Shown here: piece after piece, positions 17,708-27,496 of the stretch
Numbering within the stretch: the stretch's first letter is position 1
How the letters are laid out: every line of letters starts with the position of its first letter
NCBI GenBank assembly: GCA_963787135.1
Contig: CAWBBW010000019.1
Coordinates: 41,508-105,507, forward strand
Direction: 5' to 3'
Source: Roseiarcus sp963787135
Lineage (GTDB): Bacteria > Pseudomonadota > Alphaproteobacteria > Rhizobiales > Beijerinckiaceae
DNA length: 64,000 nt
Notes under the pieces: model-generated
What the model was told of the DNA's origin: nothing
The model's database searches: none
What the model saw: the letters and a program-made list of their open reading frames with translations, nothing else
Position numbers and translations under genes: made by a program

Positions 17708-18343
17708 TTACGCCGGCGAGCCGGATTGAGGCCCGAACCTCATCGGCCAGCCGCCGCGCAGCAGGGTGGACGAGAGATTTGAGCGCGGACCGTGCAGGAA
17801 GATCAGCGCCGGCGGATCGAGATCGGCGAAGCGGGCCGCCTCGCCCTCCCCGACGCGCCAGGGGGCAAGCGCGACCGCCGCCCGGCTCGACATGGCCCGT
17901 AAGGTCGAGCCCGGTCGGTCGACGACCACGATCGGCACAAGATCGGCGATGGCGCGCCAATGGCGCCAGAGATGGAATTGCCTCAGATTGTCCGCGCCCA
18001 TGATCCAGACGAACCGGACGTCCGGCGCGCGTCGCGCGAGCCAGGCCAGCGTATCGTAGGTGTATCGGGCGCCGATCTGGGCCTCCATATCCGTGACCGC
18101 CACGCGCGGGCCTGCGGCCAGCTCGCGGGCGGCCGCGACCCGAGCCTGCAGCGCGGCAAGCTCCGCTTTCGATTTGAGCGGATTTCCCGGCGTCACCAGC
18201 CACCAGACACGGTCGAGGCGGAGCCGCGTCAGCGCCAGGCGGGTGACCAGCGCATGACCTTCGTGCGGCGGATTGAACGAGCCGCCCAGGAGGCCGATGC
18301 GCATGCCCGGCGCGAACGGAGGCAGGCGCGCCGCTCCGGTCAC
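17708..18343 (-). CDS. nadD: Nicotinate-nucleotide adenylyltransferase
   Basis: A 211-residue enzyme that makes deamido-NAD from nicotinate mononucleotide and ATP. The nucleotide-binding HxGH motif is in GLLGGSFNPPHEGH, and NLSSTLLRGG near the C-terminus is the ISSTxxR-like motif. The GTG start at 18343 overlaps the prfA stop (GTGA), which suggests coupling; an internal ATG at 18304 directly before the conserved domain is an alternative. nadD more often sits with proA and rsfS; here it follows prfA, where prmC is common. Confidence 0.9.
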   Translation of the reverse strand: MTGAARLPPFAPGMRIGLLGGSFNPPHEGHALVTRLALTRLRLDRVWWLVTPGNPLKSKAELAALQARVAAARELAAGPRVAVTDMEAQIGARYTYDTLAWLARRAPDVRFVWIMGADNLRQFHLWRHWRAIADLVPIVVVDRPGSTLRAMSSRAAVALAPWRVGEGEAARFADLDPPALIFLHGPRSNLSSTLLRGGWPMRFGPQSGSPA

Positions 18344-19417
18344 AGGGCCGCCTGCTGGGCGAGCAGCTCGGCCTGACGTTCGGCGGTCAGCGCGTCGACG
18401 ATCTCGTCCAGCCCGTCCCCTTCCATGACACGCTCGAGCGAATAGAGGGTCAGGTTCACGCGGTGGTCGGTCACCCGCCCTTGCGGGAAGTTGTAGGTCC
18501 GAATGCGCTGCGAGCGGTCTCCCGAGCCGACCTGCGATCGCCGCTCCTGCGCCCGCTCGGCGTCAAGCTTCTGGTTGCGTGCGTCCAGGATGCGGGAGCG
18601 CAGCAGCGCCATCGCCTTGGCGCGGTTGCGGTGCTGGGAGCGTTCTTCCTGCATCGCGACGACGACCCCGGTCGGCAAATGCGTGATGCGGATCGCCGAA
18701 TTCGGTCTTGTTGACATGCTGACCGCCGGCGCCGCTCGAGCGCATGGTGTCGATCTTGAGATCGGCCTCGTTGATGACGAAATCGGCCTCTTCGGCCACG
18801 GGCAGCACCGCGACGGTCGCCGCCGAGGTGTGGATCCGCCCCTGGGTCTCGGTCGCGGGAACGCGCTGAACGCGGTGCACGCCGCTCTCGAACTTGAGGC
18901 GCGCGAAGACGCCGCGCCCGGCAATCTCGGCGACGATTTCCTTGTATCCGCCCGCCGTTCCCTCGCTCATCGACAGGACTTCGACCGTCCAGCGCTTTCG
19001 CTCGGCGTATTTGACATACATCCGGAAGAGATCGCCGGCGAAGAGGGCAGCCTCGTCTCCGCCCGTGCCGGCCCTCACTTCCAGGATCGCGTTGCCCTCG
19101 TCCGCGGCGTCCTTCGGCAAAAGCGAGATGCGGATCGCCTTGGCCATGGTTTCGGATTCGGCTTCGGCGGCGGCGAGTTCCGCGCTCGCCATTACCCGCA
19201 TCTCCTGGTCGAGCCCGGGGTCTTTCAGCATTGTCTCCAGATCCCTGCGCTCCTTCTCCTTGGTGCGGAAGGACTTGATCGCGGCGACCACCGGCTCGAG
19301 GTCGCTGAGCTCGCGCGAGAGCGCAGAATATTCTGCGCCGGCGACGCCTTCCGTAAGGCGCGCGCCGATTTCGTCGTGACGGCGCAGGATGAGATCGAGA
19401 TTGTCGTTGGCGGCCAT
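18340..19417 (-). pseudogene. prfA: Peptide chain release factor 1, frameshifted as sequenced
   Basis: Release factor 1 reads UAA and UAG. The first frame (19417 to about 18700) runs MAANDNLDLILRRHDE through the GGQ motif SSGAGGQHVNKT. At that point the frame is lost: the homologous sequence (SAIRITHLPTGVVV and on to the normal C-terminus) continues in another frame that ends at 18340. The switch is at GAATTC (18698-18703), where one base too many is present; removing one base gives the expected NKTE-SAIRITHLP. Taken together the two parts make a normal-length RF1 of about 358 residues. RF1 is essential in nearly all bacteria, so a sequencing or assembly error is the simplest reading. It lies between ptsP and nadD. 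Confidence 0.9.
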
Positions 19418-19461
19418 GTGAGGAATCCGAAAAGGAGCGGCAGGCGAGTGCGCTTGAAGCG

Positions 19462-21726
19462 CTAAAGGCGCACTTTGAAGCGCTCGGCGAGCGCGCGCAG
19501 CGGCTCGCGAAGCGAGGCCTCGGCGCGGCCCTCGACCAGCATCGCCTCGACCTCGCGCGCGACCTCGTAGACCCTGAGGGTCAGCGTCATCGCCTTGACC
19601 GGCCCGATCGACGTCGCCGACATCGAGAGGTCACGGTAGCCGATCGCCATCAGCGCCATTGCTTCGAGTGGCCGGCCGCCGATCTCGCCGCATAGAGTGA
19701 CCGGCGTTCCGGCGCGCCCTCCGGCCTGGGCGATCGCGCGCAGCGCCCTCAGGAAGCCCACGCTCAACGGATCGAAACGGTTGGCGACCCGGCGGTTGTC
19801 GCGATCGACGGCGTAGAGATATTGCATCAGGTCGTTCGAGCCGACGGAGAGAAAGTCGGCGGTTGCGGCGATTTCGTCGATCTGCCAGAGCAGCGAGGGC
19901 ACCTCCACCATGACGCCGAGCTTGACCGATCGCGGCGGCTCGTGGCCGTGGCTCGCGCTCCAGGCGAGTTCGCGCTCGAAGAGCGCCCGCGCCGTCTTGA
20001 ATTCCTCGACAGTCGAAACCATCGGCGCCATCACCCTGAGGTCGCGCCCGGCGGTCGCCCGGATGAAGGCGCGCAACTGCATGCGCAAAAGGGCGGGGCG
20101 ATCGAGGCCGATGCGCAGCGCGCGCCAGCCAAGCGCCGGGTTTTCCTCCTCGAACCCCTTCATATAGGGCAAGAGCTTGTCGCCGCCGATGTCGAGCGTG
20201 CGGAAGGTGACAGGCCGGTCGCCGGCCGCCTCGAGAATGGCGCGATACAGCTTTTCCTGGGCGCCGGGCCTCGGAAACTGCGAGGCCAGCATGAACTGCA
20301 ATTCCGTGCGGAAGAGGCCGATTGATTTTGCGCCGGTTTCCGCCAGATGCGGCATGTCGACGAGCAACCCCGCATTCATGTGCAAGCCGATCGCGACGCC
20401 GTCGAGGGTGATGGTGGGAACATCGCGCAGCGCGCGGTATTGCGCCTGCTTGCGGGCGCGCATGCGGGCCTTTTCGGCGTAAGCCGCTTCCACGTCCGCT
20501 GGCGGGCGCAGATGAATTTCGCCTGTGTCGCCGTCGACGATGATCGCGTCGCCCTGCTCGACGATCTCGGAGATGTTGGGAATGTCGCTCACGGCCGGAA
20601 TCGCCAGCGCGCGGGCGACGATCGCCAGATGGCTCGAGGCGCCCGCCTCCTCGAGCACAAGCCCGCGCAGACGCGCCCGGTCGTAGTCGAGGAGCGCGGC
20701 CGGACTCATCGAGCGCGCAACGAGGATGGCGCTTTCCGGCAGCTCTTCGGGCAACAGGACGAGGCTCTGACCCGCGAGCTGATGCAGGAGCCTGTTGGCG
20801 ATGTCGGTCAGATCATGCAGCCGATCGCGCAGATAAGGATCGGTCTGTCGCTGCAGCTTGGCGCGCGCATCGTTCTGAACGCGCTCGACCGCGGCCTCGG
20901 CGGTGAGGCCCGAACTCACCGCCTCCCGCAGACGACGCAGCCAGCCGCGGTCATGCGCGATCATGCGGAACGCCTCGAGCACGTCGCGGTGCTCGCCCGA
21001 GACCCCGTCGTCGCTCCGGTCGATCAGCGCATCGACAGAGGCGCGCATCGCGCTGATCGCCGTCTCCAGGCGTTGCAGTTCCGACTCGACGTCGTCGGCC
21101 ACGATCTTGGACACGGCCACCCGCGGCTGGTGCATGACCACGTGGCCGAGGCCGAGGCCGTCAGCGATGCCGAGACCCTTGAGCGACAGCGGCCACCGGC
21201 TGGCCATCGCCGCACCCTGCGCCGCGACCCCCTGCAACTCGCCAGAGGCGATCATTTCGGCGAGAAGCATCGCCGTCGTCTGAAGCGCTTCCACCTCTTC
21301 TTCCGAGTAGGTGCGCCGCGCCCGATTCTGCACCACGAGCACGCCGATCGTCGCGCCCCCACGCAGCACCGGGACGCCGAGGAAGGATTGATAGATCTCT
21401 TCGCCGGTCTCAGGCTTGTAGGAGAACGCCGGATGATGCTGCGCGTCGGAGATGGCCAGCGGCTCGGCGCTGGAGGCGATGAGCCCAACGAGGCCCTCGC
21501 CAGGCCGCATGGTGGTCAGATGGACGGCTTCGCGGTTGAGGCCTTCCGTCGCGAACAGCTCCATCGCGCCGTCGGCGTGCACGACATAGAGCGAGCACAC
21601 CTCCGCCACCATGTTGGAGGCGATGAGGACGACGATGCGGTCGAGACGCGCCTGGGCTGTGACGGGCTCCGCCATGACCTCGCGAAGCCGCCGCAGCAAG
21701 AGACGGGGTCCGCCCGGCGCGCGCAT
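19462..21726 (-). CDS. ptsP: Phosphoenolpyruvate--protein phosphotransferase, nitrogen PTS enzyme I
   Basis: A 754-residue cytoplasmic EI-Ntr. An N-terminal GAF domain (about 1-160, RLDRIVVLIASNMVAEVCSLYVV and LGVPVLRGGATIGVLVVQN) is followed by the PEP-utiliser swivelling domain with the phospho-accepting His in EEAGASSHLAIVAR. The TIM-barrel PEP-binding domain then includes GLFRTELQFM, DIGGDKLLPYM, MVEVPSLLWQIDEIA and FLSVGSNDLMQYLYAVDR. It starts the phosphorelay to NPr and EIIA-Ntr. The ATG at 21726 has GAGAGAGGA 11 bases upstream and fits the family's usual length; an ATG 27 codons earlier lacks a site. prfA follows after 44 bp. Confidence 0.93.
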   Translation of the reverse strand: MRAPGGPRLLLRRLREVMAEPVTAQARLDRIVVLIASNMVAEVCSLYVVHADGAMELFATEGLNREAVHLTTMRPGEGLVGLIASSAEPLAISDAQHHPAFSYKPETGEEIYQSFLGVPVLRGGATIGVLVVQNRARRTYSEEEVEALQTTAMLLAEMIASGELQGVAAQGAAMASRWPLSLKGLGIADGLGLGHVVMHQPRVAVSKIVADDVESELQRLETAISAMRASVDALIDRSDDGVSGEHRDVLEAFRMIAHDRGWLRRLREAVSSGLTAEAAVERVQNDARAKLQRQTDPYLRDRLHDLTDIANRLLHQLAGQSLVLLPEELPESAILVARSMSPAALLDYDRARLRGLVLEEAGASSHLAIVARALAIPAVSDIPNISEIVEQGDAIIVDGDTGEIHLRPPADVEAAYAEKARMRARKQAQYRALRDVPTITLDGVAIGLHMNAGLLVDMPHLAETGAKSIGLFRTELQFMLASQFPRPGAQEKLYRAILEAAGDRPVTFRTLDIGGDKLLPYMKGFEEENPALGWRALRIGLDRPALLRMQLRAFIRATAGRDLRVMAPMVSTVEEFKTARALFERELAWSASHGHEPPRSVKLGVMVEVPSLLWQIDEIAATADFLSVGSNDLMQYLYAVDRDNRRVANRFDPLSVGFLRALRAIAQAGGRAGTPVTLCGEIGGRPLEAMALMAIGYRDLSMSATSIGPVKAMTLTLRVYEVAREVEAMLVEGRAEASLREPLRALAERFKVRL

Positions 21727-21906
21727 CCAGAAATCGTCCTCTCTCGTCGCATGACCGGTTCGTCGGCGTTTCGAGCCATGCAATGAACGGGCCGGGGTGC
21801 GAGCCATTCGGCTACCGCGCTCGATGGGCCCGATCGTCCTCCGGCTTCAGGGCGGTATAGAAATGATTTTCGGGTCCGGCAAGGGTAGTCCGCCGCCGGT
21901 CCTCCT

Positions 21907-23595
21907 TCAGGGCGCGCGCAAGAGCGCCGCGGTGGTCGCTTGGCCGGTCGCGCGCCCAGCGAGAACTTCGTCGAGCCAGTCCGGCCGCATCTCGGGAACA
22001 GAAGACAGGAGCAGCTGCGTATAGGGATGATAGGGCGGCGCGAACACTGTCGCGGTTTCGCCGCCCGCCACGACCTTGCCCTTGAGCATCACTGCAACCT
22101 TGTTGGCGATGCGCTTAACGGTGCCGAGGTCGTGGGTAATAAAGAGATAGGCGACGCCTAGATCGTTCTGCAGCTTCTTGAGAAGACGCAAGATTTCCTC
22201 GCCGACCAGCTGATCGAGCGCGGACGTGACCTCGTCGCAGATAATAAGGTCCGGCTCGGCCGCCAGCGCCCGAGCGATCGACACGCGCTGCTTCTGGCCG
22301 CCCGACAGTTCGCTGGTCTTTCGGGTGATGAAGGATTCCGGCAGGTCCATCTGCCGCAGCAGTTCGGCCACGCGGGCGCGCACCTCTTCGCGAGAGCGGT
22401 TGAAATAGAAGGCCACCGGCCTGCCGATCGTTTCGAGCAGCGTATGCTGGGGGTTCAGTGCGACGTCCGGCATCTGGTAGATCATCTGCACCCGCCGCAG
22501 TTGGTCCTTGCTTCTGTCCTTGAGCCTCGGCGGCAGGCTTAGGCCGTTAAACCGCACGTCGCCGGCGATGCGCGGAAGGAGCCCGGTGACGACGCGCGCC
22601 AGGGTCGATTTGCCCGAGCCCGATTCGCCGACGACAGCCACCGTGTCGCCTTTGCGAACGTCGAGCGTGACGTCGTCGATGACCAACGGCTTGCCTGGAT
22701 AATTGGCGCTGACATGCTCGATGGCCAGAATGGGAACCGTGTTTGCCTCGTTCGCGTCAGCGAACGCATGGCCGGCCACGCGTTCGCGCACCAGGCGGCG
22801 GGTATATTCCTCTTTCGGCTCTTGCAAGATCTGCCGCAACTCGCCGAACTCGACCATCTTGCCGCGCTTGAGCACCATGATCCGATCGGCGATCTGAGCG
22901 ACGACGGCGAGGTCGTGAGTGATGTAGAGCGCCGCCGTGCCATGCTCGCGGATGAGCTTGCGGAAGGAGGCCAGACACTCGACCTGTGTGGTCACGTCGA
23001 GTGCGGTCGTCGGTTCGTCGAAGATCAGGATGTCGGGCTTCGCCACCATCGCCATCGCCGCCATGACGCGCTGCAGTTGTCCGCCGGACACCTGGTGGGG
23101 ATAGCGCGAGCCGATGGTGTCCGGATTGGGAAGATCGAGCTCCCGGAACAACTGGATCGCCCGGGCGCGCGCCTCAGCGCGAGTCAGCACGCCATGGCGG
23201 ACCGACGCCTCGCAGACCTGCTCCATCAGCGTGTGGGCGGGGTTGAAGGAGGCGGCGGCGCTCTGTGCAATATAAGCGATTTTCGGCCCGCGCAGCGCAC
23301 GTCGCTCGTCCATGCCGATCGCCCGGATGTCCGTGTCGCCGAAGATGATGTTGCCGCCGACGATGTGGCAGTCGCGGCGCGTGTAGCCCATCGAGGCGAG
23401 GCCGATGGTCGACTTGCCCGCTCCCGATTCGCCAATGAGACCGATCACTTCGCCGCGGCGCAACTGCAGCGACACGTCGTCGACCAGCACGGGGCCGTCG
23501 CCGGCGTCGGTGTGCACGGCGACGCGCATACCGCGAACATCGAGGATGACGGCATTGTCCTGCAAGCGGGGATCTTCAGGAAACTGCTGACTCAC
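21907..23595 (-). CDS. Dipeptide/oligopeptide-type ABC transporter, fused dual ATPase
   Basis: A 562-residue protein with two complete ABC ATPase domains, like DppD and DppF joined. Domain 1: Walker A GESGAGKST, signature VSGGQLQRV, Walker B ILIFDEPT. Domain 2: Walker A GESGSGKST, signature LSGGQKQRV, Walker B LIICDEVTSALD. Oligopeptide-type C-terminal tails follow each. The GTG start at 23595 overlaps the stop of the upstream permease (GTGA); the frame stays open further upstream but only as an overprint of the permease gene. It energises uptake through the two permeases encoded upstream. Confidence 0.92.
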   Translation of the reverse strand: MSQQFPEDPRLQDNAVILDVRGMRVAVHTDAGDGPVLVDDVSLQLRRGEVIGLIGESGAGKSTIGLASMGYTRRDCHIVGGNIIFGDTDIRAIGMDERRALRGPKIAYIAQSAAASFNPAHTLMEQVCEASVRHGVLTRAEARARAIQLFRELDLPNPDTIGSRYPHQVSGGQLQRVMAAMAMVAKPDILIFDEPTTALDVTTQVECLASFRKLIREHGTAALYITHDLAVVAQIADRIMVLKRGKMVEFGELRQILQEPKEEYTRRLVRERVAGHAFADANEANTVPILAIEHVSANYPGKPLVIDDVTLDVRKGDTVAVVGESGSGKSTLARVVTGLLPRIAGDVRFNGLSLPPRLKDRSKDQLRRVQMIYQMPDVALNPQHTLLETIGRPVAFYFNRSREEVRARVAELLRQMDLPESFITRKTSELSGGQKQRVSIARALAAEPDLIICDEVTSALDQLVGEEILRLLKKLQNDLGVAYLFITHDLGTVKRIANKVAVMLKGKVVAGGETATVFAPPYHPYTQLLLSSVPEMRPDWLDEVLAGRATGQATTAALLRAP

Positions 23596-24419
23596 GCGCC
23601 TTCTCCCTGACCTCTGGAATGAATGGACAGCATCCAGTCTACGACGAAATTGACTCCGATCGTCAGGATCGCGATCGCCGCAGCGGGATAGAGCGGCGCG
23701 GCGGAGCCGAAATTGATCATGTCGCGGTAGTCCTTGACCATGCTGCCCCAGTCCGCGGCCGGCGGCTGCACGCCAAGCCCGAGGAAGCTCAGAGCGGCAA
23801 TGAAGAGGAAGGTGAAGCAGAAGCGCAGGCCGAACTCGGCCGTCAGGGGGGGAATCGCGTTGGGCAGCACCTCGCGCGTCACGATCCACCACCACCCCTC
23901 GCCGCGCAGGCGCGCCGCCTCGACAAATTCGAGACTGACGATGTTCATGGCGACCGAGCGCGCGAGGCGAAAGACCTTGGTCGAATCGAGGATGGCGATC
24001 GTGATGATGAGGACGGGCAAGGCGGAACCGAGCACCGAGAGGATGACGAAAGCGAAGATGAGCGTTGGCATCGACAGCAAGAGATCGACCAGCCGCGACA
24101 GCACCTGATCGATCCACCCCCCCGCGACCGCGGCGGCGAAGCCGGAAATGATGCCGATGCAGAACGACAGCGCTGTGATGACCAGCGCGAGGCCGATCGA
24201 CATCCGCGCGCCATAGATCAGCCGGCTCAGGATATCGCGCCCGAGATTGTCGAGCCCGAGCCAATGTTGGGCGTCTGGATCCGCCCACGCGTCGCCGACC
24301 GGCGTCGCCTGATCGAAAGGAGCGATAAGGGGTGCGAACAACGCCACGAGCACGTTGAGGATGATGACAGCGATGCCGATCTGTGCGGTGACCGAGACCT
24401 TATAGCCCAATATGCGCAT
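23592..24419 (-). CDS. ABC transporter permease, DppC type
   Basis: A 275-residue inner-membrane protein with an N-terminal helix (IGIAVIILNVLVALFAPLIAPF), the DppC-type GLDNLGRDILSRLIYGARMS motif, and five further helices. The EAA loop region EFVEAARLRGEGWWWIVTREVLPN contacts the ATPase. AAAGGAAC precedes the start. It is the second permease of the peptide-type importer encoded from 27126 down to 21907. Confidence 0.92.
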   Translation of the reverse strand: MRILGYKVSVTAQIGIAVIILNVLVALFAPLIAPFDQATPVGDAWADPDAQHWLGLDNLGRDILSRLIYGARMSIGLALVITALSFCIGIISGFAAAVAGGWIDQVLSRLVDLLLSMPTLIFAFVILSVLGSALPVLIITIAILDSTKVFRLARSVAMNIVSLEFVEAARLRGEGWWWIVTREVLPNAIPPLTAEFGLRFCFTFLFIAALSFLGLGVQPPAADWGSMVKDYRDMINFGSAAPLYPAAAIAILTIGVNFVVDWMLSIHSRGQGEGA

Positions 24420-24455
24420 GGCGTTCCTTTGGGCGGCGACGCAATCGAGCGCCGC

Positions 24456-25403
24456 TCAGCGCGGCTGGCGCAGCCGCGGATTGGACAGAATGGCGAGAAT
24501 GTCGGCGGTCATGTTCAGGAGAATGAACGTGGCCGCGAAAATCAATCCGCAAGCCTGAACGACCGGCACGTCATGCTTGGAGACTTCATCGACCATCAGC
24601 TGCCCGAGGCCAGGATAGACGAACACGGTCTCGACGACGACGACGCCGACGATGAGATAGGCGAGGTTCAGGGCGACGACAGAAATGATCGGCGCAAGCG
24701 CATTCGGCAGGGCGTGGCGGACGACGATGCGCGACTTGGTCAGGCCCTTGAGAATCGCCATTTCGATATACGGACTCGCCATCACCGACAGCACTGACGC
24801 GCGGGTCATGCGCATCATGTGCGCGACGATGACGAGGACGAGCGTCAGCATCGGCAGAAACGCATAGTAGAGACGGTCGGCGAAGCCCGTCTCCGGCGTT
24901 ACGTTGGCGAGAGAAGGAAACCAGCCGAGATCGACCGCTACGTACTTGATGAGGAGATAGGCCAGGAAATATTCCGGCACCGAGATCGTCATCAGCGTGA
25001 AGAGATTGACCAGCCGGTCGAACACACCGCCCTGCCGGATGGCCGCGAGCAGTCCGAGACCGATGGCGAGCGGCACCGCGACAGCCGCCGCGTAGGCGGC
25101 CAAAAACATGGTGTTGGCGAAACGCGGCGCGATCTCTGTCAGCACATCGCGGCCGTTGGCGAGCGAATGGCCGAAATCGCCGTGCAGCGCGGCGAACAGC
25201 CAGTCGAAGAAGCGCAGGATCGCCGGCCGGTCGAGGCCGAGGTCGAGGCGCAGCTTGGCGAGGCTTTCAGGCGTCGCCGAATTCTGCAGGATCGCCGACG
25301 CGAGATCGCCCGGCAGAATTTCCGTGCCGATGAAGATCAGCACGGAGGCGGCGAACAACGTGAGGACGCCGAGGCCCAGTCGCTGGAGAACAAGTTTCAG
25401 CAC
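24456..25403 (-). CDS. ABC transporter permease, DppB type
   Basis: A 315-residue inner-membrane protein of the DppB/OppB type: N-terminal helix GLGVLTLFAASVLIFIGTEI, then ILPGDLASAILQNSATPESL, FGHSLANGRDV, and the EAA loop EMAILKGLTKSRIVVRHALPN. The start is a GTG. It sits 133 bp after the solute-binding protein gene and 36 bp before the DppC-type permease. Confidence 0.92.
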   Translation of the reverse strand: MLKLVLQRLGLGVLTLFAASVLIFIGTEILPGDLASAILQNSATPESLAKLRLDLGLDRPAILRFFDWLFAALHGDFGHSLANGRDVLTEIAPRFANTMFLAAYAAAVAVPLAIGLGLLAAIRQGGVFDRLVNLFTLMTISVPEYFLAYLLIKYVAVDLGWFPSLANVTPETGFADRLYYAFLPMLTLVLVIVAHMMRMTRASVLSVMASPYIEMAILKGLTKSRIVVRHALPNALAPIISVVALNLAYLIVGVVVVETVFVYPGLGQLMVDEVSKHDVPVVQACGLIFAATFILLNMTADILAILSNPRLRQPR

Positions 25404-25536
25404 GACGCCTGTCCCCTCGCTCTTCCCGGCCTAGCCGGCACGCTCCTTGCCGATTGTGGTTGCGGCCGGCGCCGGCCGAGCGCCGGACATGTCGAGGCAG
25501 CGCCCGCCCGTTGAGGGCGGGCACCGCTCGCGGCCG

Positions 25537-27126
25537 TCAGGACTTGATCCAGGCTTTCTGCATGATGTAGCCATTGTCCATGTCGAAGCCGCCGTGCGGG
25601 GTATGGCCGCCGACCTTGTCGTTATGCGCGTCGAGCCAGTCCTTGAAGACCGGGATGATCGCGCCGCCCTGCTCGTTCAACATGGCCTGCATTTCCCAGA
25701 TGTAGGGCTTGCGCTTGGCTTCGTCCGTCTCGCCGCGGGCGTCGGCGAGCAGCTTCTCGAACTTTTCGTTGTTCCAATGCGTTTCGTTCCAGGGCGCGCT
25801 GCCGGCGTAGGCGACCGACAGCATCTGGGTCGCCGCTGCGCGCCCGCCCCAGTAGCTTGAGACGAACGCCCCCTTGAGCCAGACGTTGTCCCAGAAGCCG
25901 TCGGCCGGCTCCTTCTTCAGGTCCACCTTGATGCCCGCTTTGGCCGCGCTCGCCTGGAGGAGCGCGCCCTCGTCGACCGCGCCGTTGAAGGCGGCGTCAG
26001 ACGCCTGCAACAGGATTTTCGGATCGGACAGGCCTGCTTTCTTGAAGGCGGCGGCGGCCTTCTCGGGGTCGTATTTACGTTGCGGCAATTCGCTATTGAA
26101 GTAGGGATCGGTCGGCGGGATCGGGTGGTCGTTGCCGAGCGTGCCGTATCCGCTGAACAGGGCCTTGAGGATCTGCTCCCGGTCGGTCGCTTCCTTCAGC
26201 GCCATGCGAATGTCCGCATTGTCGTAGGGCGCCTTGTCGCATTGCATCGCCATCACCGCATGCCAGCCGCCGGACGCGCGCACGATCTGGATCTTGGGCG
26301 ACTTCGACAGAAGCGCGACCGCCTTGTGATCGACGCGGTTGATCGCGTCGATCTGGCCGGAGATGAGGGCGTTGAGGCGGGCCGAGCCGTCGTTGATCAC
26401 GGTGACCTCGACCGCGTCGAGGTGGCCGCTGCCTTCCTTCCAGTAGTCGCGCGTCTTCTTGAGCGAGATGCGCACGCCCGGATCGAACTTGTCGAGGCTG
26501 AAGGCGCCGGTCCCAACTGGCTTGGACCAATCCTTGAAGCCATCCGGCACGATGCCCACGTGATAGTCGGTGAGCGCGTAGGGCAGATCCGCGTCCGGCC
26601 CGTTCAGCGAAATCTGGATCTGATACTTGTCGAGCTTCTTGATGTCGGTGACCGGCTTGAACGTGCTCGCGCCGCCGGACTTGGTGTCGCCCCGGTGCAG
26701 GTTCAGCGAGTAGATGGCGTCGTCAGCGGTGAACTCCTGGCCGTTCGAGAACTTAATCCCCTTGCGGAGATTGAAGATCCAGTCCCTGGCGCCGTTCTTC
26801 GGCTCCCAGCTCTCGGCCAAATCTGGATGCGGCCTGCCGTCCTGACCCCATTCGACTATGCCGTCGAACAGGCCGTGGCCGGTATCGATCATCACGGAAT
26901 CGTTGTACGAAGTGACGTCGATGCTGTCGGTGGTGCTGCCGCCGCCGAGGCCAAGCCGCAACGTGCCGCCGTTCTTTGGCGTCTCGGCGGCGAACGCGTC
27001 GGCGCTGGCCAGCATGGTGGAAATCGAAAGGCTCGAGGCGCCAAGCGCCGCGGCGCGGCCCATGAACTCGCGGCGCGATACGGCGCCCTTGAGCAGCCGT
27101 CCGGTCCAGTAGTCCAGTTCGCTCAT
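25537..27126 (-). CDS. ABC transporter substrate-binding protein, family 5 (peptide type)
   Basis: A 529-residue periplasmic solute-binding protein. The N-terminus carries a twin-arginine signal (SRREFMGRAAALGASSL) preceded by MSELDYWTGRLLKGAV, so export is by the Tat route. The body has family-5 features: VEWGQDGRPHPDLAESWEP, IFNLRKGIKFSNGQEFTADDAIYSL, and DIRMALKEATDREQILKALF. Tat-exported family-5 proteins in Rhizobiales often bind opines, sugars or small peptides, so the ligand is open. AGAGGA precedes the start. It is the first gene of the transporter operon. Confidence 0.9.
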   Translation of the reverse strand: MSELDYWTGRLLKGAVSRREFMGRAAALGASSLSISTMLASADAFAAETPKNGGTLRLGLGGGSTTDSIDVTSYNDSVMIDTGHGLFDGIVEWGQDGRPHPDLAESWEPKNGARDWIFNLRKGIKFSNGQEFTADDAIYSLNLHRGDTKSGGASTFKPVTDIKKLDKYQIQISLNGPDADLPYALTDYHVGIVPDGFKDWSKPVGTGAFSLDKFDPGVRISLKKTRDYWKEGSGHLDAVEVTVINDGSARLNALISGQIDAINRVDHKAVALLSKSPKIQIVRASGGWHAVMAMQCDKAPYDNADIRMALKEATDREQILKALFSGYGTLGNDHPIPPTDPYFNSELPQRKYDPEKAAAAFKKAGLSDPKILLQASDAAFNGAVDEGALLQASAAKAGIKVDLKKEPADGFWDNVWLKGAFVSSYWGGRAAATQMLSVAYAGSAPWNETHWNNEKFEKLLADARGETDEAKRKPYIWEMQAMLNEQGGAIIPVFKDWLDAHNDKVGGHTPHGGFDMDNGYIMQKAWIKS

Positions 27127-27496
27127 TTTACGGTATCCTCTCTATGGTGTGGGCGCCCTTCCCATGGCAACGATTGGCCGTTCCTGTGCAGACGGACTGT
27201 CGTGCCCAGACTTGTGGCCAGTTTTGCGCATCTGTCAATTGCGCGGCGCGCGACGGAAATTAATTTTTGGATAGCGTTCGACGCCCCAAAAACAAGGGAG
27301 ATGCGGATGCGGGGCGATCGCGGAACGGCGCATCTCTCCCGGGCATGGGCGTCACGACATTTTCGCCGAAAAGACCCCTACCGAACGGCCAGAAAACAGG
27401 TTCGCCGTCGCGTTGACTTGCGCAAAAGCCGAGATTAGGGGTTCGGCCTCGAATTGCTGCGCCGTGCGCTCGACCCTTTAGGGAGTTGTCCCGCCG
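27127..27496. other. Divergent intergenic region between the ABC operon and etfB
   Basis: A 370-bp region without a gene. It must contain promoters for both directions. On the plus strand TTGACT (27413-27418) is followed 17 bases later by only a weak TAGGGG, so a sigma-70 promoter is possible but not convincing. etfB has AGGGAG as its ribosome site. I found no clear operator. Confidence 0.5.

Noticed and set aside
18698..18703. Programmed frameshift like that of prfB
   Set aside because: The prfB signal needs an in-frame stop after a slippery CUU and an internal ribosome site; neither is present, and the zero frame stays open for more than 40 codons.
27413..27441. Sigma-70 promoter for etfB
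   Set aside because: TTGACT is good but the hexamer 17 bases downstream (TAGGGG) is too weak to call.
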